64,000 nt of DNA from Microbacterium sp. SMR1. GTDB taxonomy: Bacteria > Actinomycetota > Actinomycetes > Actinomycetales > Microbacteriaceae. Positions 60,263 to 64,000 of this stretch are shown in pieces. The notes below the pieces were generated by a model. It had not been told where the DNA came from and made no database searches. It worked only from the letters and a program-made list of their open reading frames with translations. Location: positions 828,610-892,609 of the forward strand of contig NZ_QMBN01000002.1 of the NCBI RefSeq assembly GCF_003289625.1. Reading direction: 5' to 3'. Within the stretch, counting starts at the first letter, position 1; each line of letters opens with the position of its first letter. Position numbers and translations under genes: made by a program.

Positions 60263-60727
60263 ATCGAGAGCTTCACGCTGGATCACACCGCTGTGCTGGC
60301 CCCGTACGTGCGCCGGATCGGCGTCGAGCACGGACCGGACGGCGGAACCATCACCAACTTCGACGTTCGCTTCGTGCAGCCCAACTCGGGCGAGATCCCG
60401 ACCGCCGGCATCCACACCATCGAGCACATGCTCGCGGGTCTCCTCCGCGATCGGATCGCGGGGGTCATCGACATCTCGCCGTTCGGATGTCGCACCGGCT
60501 TCCACCTGCTCATGTGGGGCGAGCCCGAGGTCGCCGATGTCGTCGCGGCGCTCACCGGCAGCCTGCGGTTCATCGCCGAGGAGGCCGTCGAGGCCGACAT
60601 CCCGGGCGTCTCCGCTCTCGAGTGCGGCAACTACCGCGACCACTCACTGCACTCGGCGCGCGAGTGGTCGAAGACCGTCCTCGACCAGGGCATCAGCCTC
60701 GACGCCTTCTCCCGCGTCGGCGTCTGA
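60254..60727 (+). CDS. luxS: S-ribosylhomocysteine lyase
   Basis: A 157-residue Fe/Zn enzyme splitting S-ribosylhomocysteine into homocysteine and DPD, the precursor of AI-2. Metal ligands H54 and H58 ([10 protein letters not shown]) and C124 (ALECGNY), and catalytic C79 (SPFGCRTGF), are all present. The homocysteine can enter cystathionine via Cbs. GTG 60254 follows the second RBS copy at 60241-60248. No pfs (nucleosidase) gene lies in the window. Confidence 0.96.
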   Translation: MAEIESFTLDHTAVLAPYVRRIGVEHGPDGGTITNFDVRFVQPNSGEIPTAGIHTIEHMLAGLLRDRIAGVIDISPFGCRTGFHLLMWGEPEVADVVAALTGSLRFIAEEAVEADIPGVSALECGNYRDHSLHSAREWSKTVLDQGISLDAFSRVGV

Positions 60728-60751
60728 CGCCGGCCGACCGACCGCCGCGAC

Positions 60752-61396
60752 GTGACCCCGTCTCGCCACCAGCGCGCGCTGCGAGCCGCCGCTGCCGCGA
60801 CCCTGGCCACGTTCGTCGCTCTGCTGTCGCACGTCGCAGCGGGAGGCGAACCGCCCTCGGCGCTGGGCGCCGCCCTCCCGTGGGCGCTGTCGCTGATGAT
60901 CAGCCTCGCCGTCGTCGGGCGCCGCGTCTCGGTCGTGCGCCTCGGTGCCGCGGTCACGGCCGCGCAGACGCTCTTCCACGTCATGTTCGCTCTCGGAGTC
61001 GTGCCGCTCGCAGGCTCCGCACGGATTCCCACGCCGGCGTCGGGCCTGACGGGGCCGTTCAGCCTGCACGCGGGACATATGTCGCTCCCGGCATCCCCGT
61101 CCGCGCCTGGTGCGATCGCTGCGGCAGCCCCGGACGCCGCGATGATCGGTGCCCACATCCTGGCGGCCGCCATCACGACCCTGCTGCTGCATCGCGGCGA
61201 ACGGCTGCTCGCGGCGCTCGCCGATCTCGCGCGGCGCATCGCGACGCGGCTGCGGTCTGTGACTCGGGATGCCGTCCCTTCCGCGCCGATGCCGCCACGT
61301 CTGCGCCCCCTCGCGTCGAGCGTTCGCACACCGCGCCTTCGCGCCCTCGTCGCGGCGCCCGCGCGTCGCGGCCCGCCCGCTCTCCTCGCTCTCTGA
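60752..61396 (+). CDS. hypothetical membrane protein (214 aa)
   Basis: A 214-residue protein with four to five hydrophobic helices (about 10-30, 38-55, 60-85, 130-150), an outside loop with HAGHMSLPA and a basic, Arg-rich cytoplasmic C-terminus. No family recognised; similar proteins often sit next to metal-related PepSY or YcnI-type genes (recollection), which fits the PepSY gene 81 nt downstream. GTG 60752 is a weak start choice. Confidence 0.65.
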   Translation: MTPSRHQRALRAAAAATLATFVALLSHVAAGGEPPSALGAALPWALSLMISLAVVGRRVSVVRLGAAVTAAQTLFHVMFALGVVPLAGSARIPTPASGLTGPFSLHAGHMSLPASPSAPGAIAAAAPDAAMIGAHILAAAITTLLLHRGERLLAALADLARRIATRLRSVTRDAVPSAPMPPRLRPLASSVRTPRLRALVAAPARRGPPALLAL

Positions 61397-61418
61397 CGCC
61401 CCGGCGCCCGTCGGGGCG
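61397..61418. terminator. hairpin directly after the membrane-protein stop codon
   Basis: CGCCCCG (61397-61403) pairs with CGGGGCG (61412-61418), 8-nt loop, starting right after TGA. It may end transcription before the PepSY gene; no U-tract. Confidence 0.5.
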
Positions 61419-61477
61419 ATCCGTCGTGCGCGCTGACCATGCTTCGCGTGCCGGCACCCCGATGACCGAGGAGTCCC

Positions 61478-62980
61478 ATGTCCATCACGGAGTCACACGC
61501 GTCCACCGACGGCGCCGCCGATACGGGCGGCGCGCCCGCCACCACGTCCCGCGAACACGCTCCGCCCCGGCGGTCGCGTGCGTGGGTCATGCCGCTGCTG
61601 CTGCGGATCCACTTCTTCGCCGGCATCCTGGTCGGCCCGTTCATCCTGATCGCGGCGCTCAGCGGAGCGGTCTACGTCGTGACGCCGCAGCTCGAGCGCG
61701 TCATCTACGCCCATGAGCTCAGCGCGCCGGTCACCGAGACGACACTCCCGATCGGCGACCAGGTCCGCATCGCCGAGGGGTACATCGGTGACGCCGCCTC
61801 GCTCGCGGCGGTGCGGCCCGCGCCCGCAGCGGGCGACACGACGCGCGTCATGTTCGCCCAGGAGGGGCTCGGTCCGAGCCAGACCCGCGCTGTCTTCGTC
61901 GACCCCGGAACGGGCGAGATCCGAGGCGACCTGACGGTCTACGGCACGAGCGGCGCGCTGCCGCTTCGCGCGTGGGTCAGCGACCTGCACCGCAATCTCC
62001 ACCTCGGCGAGCCGGGCCGCCTCTACAGCGAGTTCGCCGCCTCGTGGCTCGGCATCGTCGTGGTGGCCGGGCTCACGCTCTGGGTGGTGCGGCTGCGTAC
62101 GGCGCGCGCCAAGAAGGACCTGTTCCGCCCGAAGCGCGGAGCGCGGGGCTACCGACGCCTCTTCGGGTGGCACGCGTCGCTCGGAGTGTGGCTCGTGCTC
62201 GGAGCGCTCTTCCTGTCTGCCTCCGGCATCACGTGGTCCACCTACGGCGGTGCGAACGTCTCGACGCTGCGAGCGGCACTGTCGTGGCAGAACCCGGCGC
62301 TGTCGACGGCGCTCGGTGACACCGGCTCCGGCGGTGGTGCGGGAGCTCATGCGGACCACGGGGTCGTCGCGGCGCCGACCGCCGCGGTCTCACCCGACAC
62401 CTTCGACGACGTGCTCGCGGTCGCGCGCACCGAGAACGTGAACGTCGGCCTCATCGAGATCCGGCCGCCCTCGGCTGCGGGGCAGGCGTGGGTCGTCCAG
62501 GAGATCCAGCGCAGCTTCCCGACGGAGGTCGACGGTGTCGCGATCGACGGCGACACGCTCGCGGTCGTGGACCGGGTCGACTTCGCGGACTACCCGTTCA
62601 TGGCGAAGCTCGCGCGGTGGGCCGTCGACCTCCACATGGGGTCGATGTTCGGCCTCGTGAATCAGCTCGTCCTGTTCGTGGTCGCCGCAGGGATCGCGAC
62701 GATGGTCGTGCTCGGGTACCTGATGTGGTGGAAGCGCCGGCCTACCCGCGACCCCGCTCGCCGGATGGGCACGGTCCCCGGCGAGGCCCTTCCGAACGCG
62801 CCGGTATGGGGTGTCGTGCTCGTGGTGGCCGTCGCGATCGGCATCGGGTACTTCCTTCCCCTCGTCGGCCTGCCGCTCGCCGCGTTCGTGATCGGGGATG
62901 CGCTCGTACAGGGCGCCCGGGGTCGTCGGGCGCGGAGATCTTCCTCCGGGGGAGCGGAAACGAGTGTGGTCAGGCCATGA
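61478..62980 (+). CDS. PepSY-associated TM protein (PiuB-like)
   Basis: A 500-residue membrane protein with four main helices: RIHFFAGILVGPFILIAALSGAVYVVTPQLERVIY (about 42-75), WLGIVVVAGLTLWVVRLR (about 190), WHASLGVWLVLGALFLSASGITW (about 230) and LVNQLVLFVVAAGIATMVVLGYLMWW (about 395), with two more at the C-terminus. Conserved His residues in the helices (RIHFFAG, DLHRNLHLG, GWHASLG, DLHMGSMFG) suggest heme or metal-linked electron transfer, as proposed for PepSY_TM iron-uptake proteins. A loop has an AHADH sequence. Confidence 0.87.
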   Translation: MSITESHASTDGAADTGGAPATTSREHAPPRRSRAWVMPLLLRIHFFAGILVGPFILIAALSGAVYVVTPQLERVIYAHELSAPVTETTLPIGDQVRIAEGYIGDAASLAAVRPAPAAGDTTRVMFAQEGLGPSQTRAVFVDPGTGEIRGDLTVYGTSGALPLRAWVSDLHRNLHLGEPGRLYSEFAASWLGIVVVAGLTLWVVRLRTARAKKDLFRPKRGARGYRRLFGWHASLGVWLVLGALFLSASGITWSTYGGANVSTLRAALSWQNPALSTALGDTGSGGGAGAHADHGVVAAPTAAVSPDTFDDVLAVARTENVNVGLIEIRPPSAAGQAWVVQEIQRSFPTEVDGVAIDGDTLAVVDRVDFADYPFMAKLARWAVDLHMGSMFGLVNQLVLFVVAAGIATMVVLGYLMWWKRRPTRDPARRMGTVPGEALPNAPVWGVVLVVAVAIGIGYFLPLVGLPLAAFVIGDALVQGARGRRARRSSSGGAETSVVRP

Positions 62981-63068
62981 CTGGTCAAGCCCTCGTTCCC
63001 GGCGAATTCTCAGGGTAAAGTTCCGGGCGAAGAACTCCGGCCACCCGTCGGAGAACAGGAGAGAAGCC

Positions 63069-64000
63069 ATGGCGACAAGCCCCGCTGAATCGATCGTCGA
63101 CGCCGTCGGCGGTCCGGGAAACATCGAGAGTCTGACGCACTGCGCCACGCGCCTGCGTTTCCAACTGCGCGATTCCTCGAACGTCGATCAGTCGACGGTC
63201 GAGGCGATCCCCGGCGTCATGGGCGCCGTGCCGCAGGCCGGGAACCGCTACCAGGTCGTCATCGGCGGAGCCGTCCAGAACGTCTACAACGACATCAACG
63301 CGCTCCCCTCGATGTCGGGCGCCGGCGGTGGCGCTGTCGACGAGGACGACATCGACTCGGTCAAGGCGCGCGAGCGCGCGAAGGGCCCGCGCGGCAAGGT
63401 CGCCTGGCTCGACTCCCTGTTCGAGTTCCTCTCGGACTCGTTCCGCCCCATCCTCGGCGCGCTGCTGGGCGCGTCTCTGTTCATCACGTTCATGGCGCTG
63501 ATGGCGACGCTCGGGGTCATCCCGGCCTGGAACGCCCCGGGCGTCGTCCTCGACCCGTCGTGGCAGTTCGTCAACCTGATGTGGCAGTGCGTCTTCATCT
63601 TCCTGCCGCTCATGGTCGCCTACAACGCGGCCAAGAAGGTCGGGGCCGACCCGTGGGTCGGCTTCGCGATCATGGCCGTCGTGATGCTGCCGCAGTTCTC
63701 GGGACTGGCGACCCAGGAGGGCGCGCAGCAGATCAACTTCCTCGGTTCGGACATCACGACCGTCTCGGTCTTCGGTCTGCCGCTGACGATCTTCGACTAC
63801 AGCTCGCAGGTGTTCCCGCCGCTGCTCATGGCGGGTGCGCTCGGGCTGCTCTGGAAGGGGCTGCGCAAGGTCATCCCCGAGAACATCCAGCTGATCTTCG
63901 TGCCGTTCCTGGCGATGCTGATCATGATCCCGCTCACGGCCTTCCTCATCGGCCCCATCGGTGTGTACGCGGGTGCCGGTCTCGCGAACCTGCTGAGCTC
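63069..64000 (+). CDS. PTS beta-glucoside-type transporter, EIIB and EIIC domains (3' end outside window)
   Basis: The first 310 codons of a second, different beta-glucoside-type PTS permease. The EIIB domain is at about 1-80, with C25 as the phosphorylated Cys in SLTHCATRLRF and IPGVMGAVPQAGNRYQVVIG. After an acidic linker comes EIIC (from about 115; FEFLSDSFRPILGALLGASL, FIFLPLMVAYNAAKKVGADPWVG, YSSQVFPPLLMAG). GAGAA precedes ATG 63069, and TAAAGT at 63016-63021 may be the -10. A possible EIIA domain lies beyond the window. It is a paralog of, not the same gene as, the PTS at the left edge. Confidence 0.93.
   Translation, partial: MATSPAESIVDAVGGPGNIESLTHCATRLRFQLRDSSNVDQSTVEAIPGVMGAVPQAGNRYQVVIGGAVQNVYNDINALPSMSGAGGGAVDEDDIDSVKARERAKGPRGKVAWLDSLFEFLSDSFRPILGALLGASLFITFMALMATLGVIPAWNAPGVVLDPSWQFVNLMWQCVFIFLPLMVAYNAAKKVGADPWVGFAIMAVVMLPQFSGLATQEGAQQINFLGSDITTVSVFGLPLTIFDYSSQVFPPLLMAGALGLLWKGLRKVIPENIQLIFVPFLAMLIMIPLTAFLIGPIGVYAGAGLANLLS

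Noticed and set aside
62981..63068. LicT-responsive RAT/terminator leader before the second PTS gene
   Set aside because: Only weak 5-bp pairings (CTCCG...CGGAG) are seen and no match to the RAT hairpin; no U-tract terminator.

Overview
The window is GC-rich actinobacterial chromosome. Gene content and protein style (alditol oxidase, DUF222/HNH protein, single-chain L-serine dehydratase, DUF2207 and DUF4383 proteins, CIRCE plus HAIR heat-shock control, many leaderless GTG/ATG starts) point to Microbacteriaceae, most likely Microbacterium. No phage, insertion sequence, plasmid or CRISPR module is visible. Genes are tightly packed, often with 4-bp overlaps.

Layout. 1-3964: end of a beta-glucoside PTS permease, a 6-phospho-beta-glucosidase and a LicT/BglG antiterminator. 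3972-10481 (minus): six-gene homoprotocatechuate meta-cleavage operon, with a divergent MFS importer and a MobA-like flavin hydroxylase (10558-13870). 13880-16733: ThDP enzyme, then a small conserved protein divergent from a MarR regulator with twin palindromic operators. 16794-22997: small acidic proteins, an alcohol dehydrogenase/SRPBCC/CrtI-like operon, a second MarR with a second copy of the small conserved protein, and a Gfo/Idh/MocA oxidoreductase. 23011-28033: CinA, DoxX-like protein, a LuxR-type regulator with a degenerate receiver, and TetR plus an MMPL exporter. 28049-35542: sulfur region (LLM monooxygenase, O-acetylhomoserine sulfhydrylase-like enzyme, sulfurtransferase, flavin reductase, nitroreductase, cystathionine beta-synthase, cystathionine gamma-synthase/lyase). 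35565-38289: DUF1992 protein, FUSC protein, PadR regulator and a frameshifted gene. 38493-44435: Asn/Gly-rich secreted protein, then LacI, sugar kinase, L-arabinose isomerase and aldose epimerase. 44475-51433: membrane proteins, tRNA-Arg(ACG), alditol oxidase, FUSC protein, serine dehydratase and Hsp20. 51572-60001: HNH protein, MarR, DUF2207 protein, CaCA exchanger, amidohydrolase, a 42-aa acidic protein and a secreted lytic-transglycosylase-like protein. 60229-64000: luxS with a duplicated initiation region, two membrane proteins and a second beta-glucoside-type PTS permease running off the end.

How it fits together. The organism appears to take up phosphorylated plant beta-glucosides and arabinose-type sugars, degrades (hydroxy)phenylacetate-type aromatics to pyruvate and succinate semialdehyde, and recycles sulfur between homocysteine and cysteine (LuxS, Cbs and Cgl/MetB).

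Most striking observation. A leaderless 8-codon reading frame, MQTCRCCR, lies upstream of cystathionine beta-synthase. It is followed by three RNA segments that can pair in mutually exclusive ways, one pairing covering the cbs start codon. This looks like a cysteine-sensing translational attenuator. A wider pattern is a TANNNT box 6-7 nt before the start codon at 17 starts, consistent with widespread leaderless transcription.
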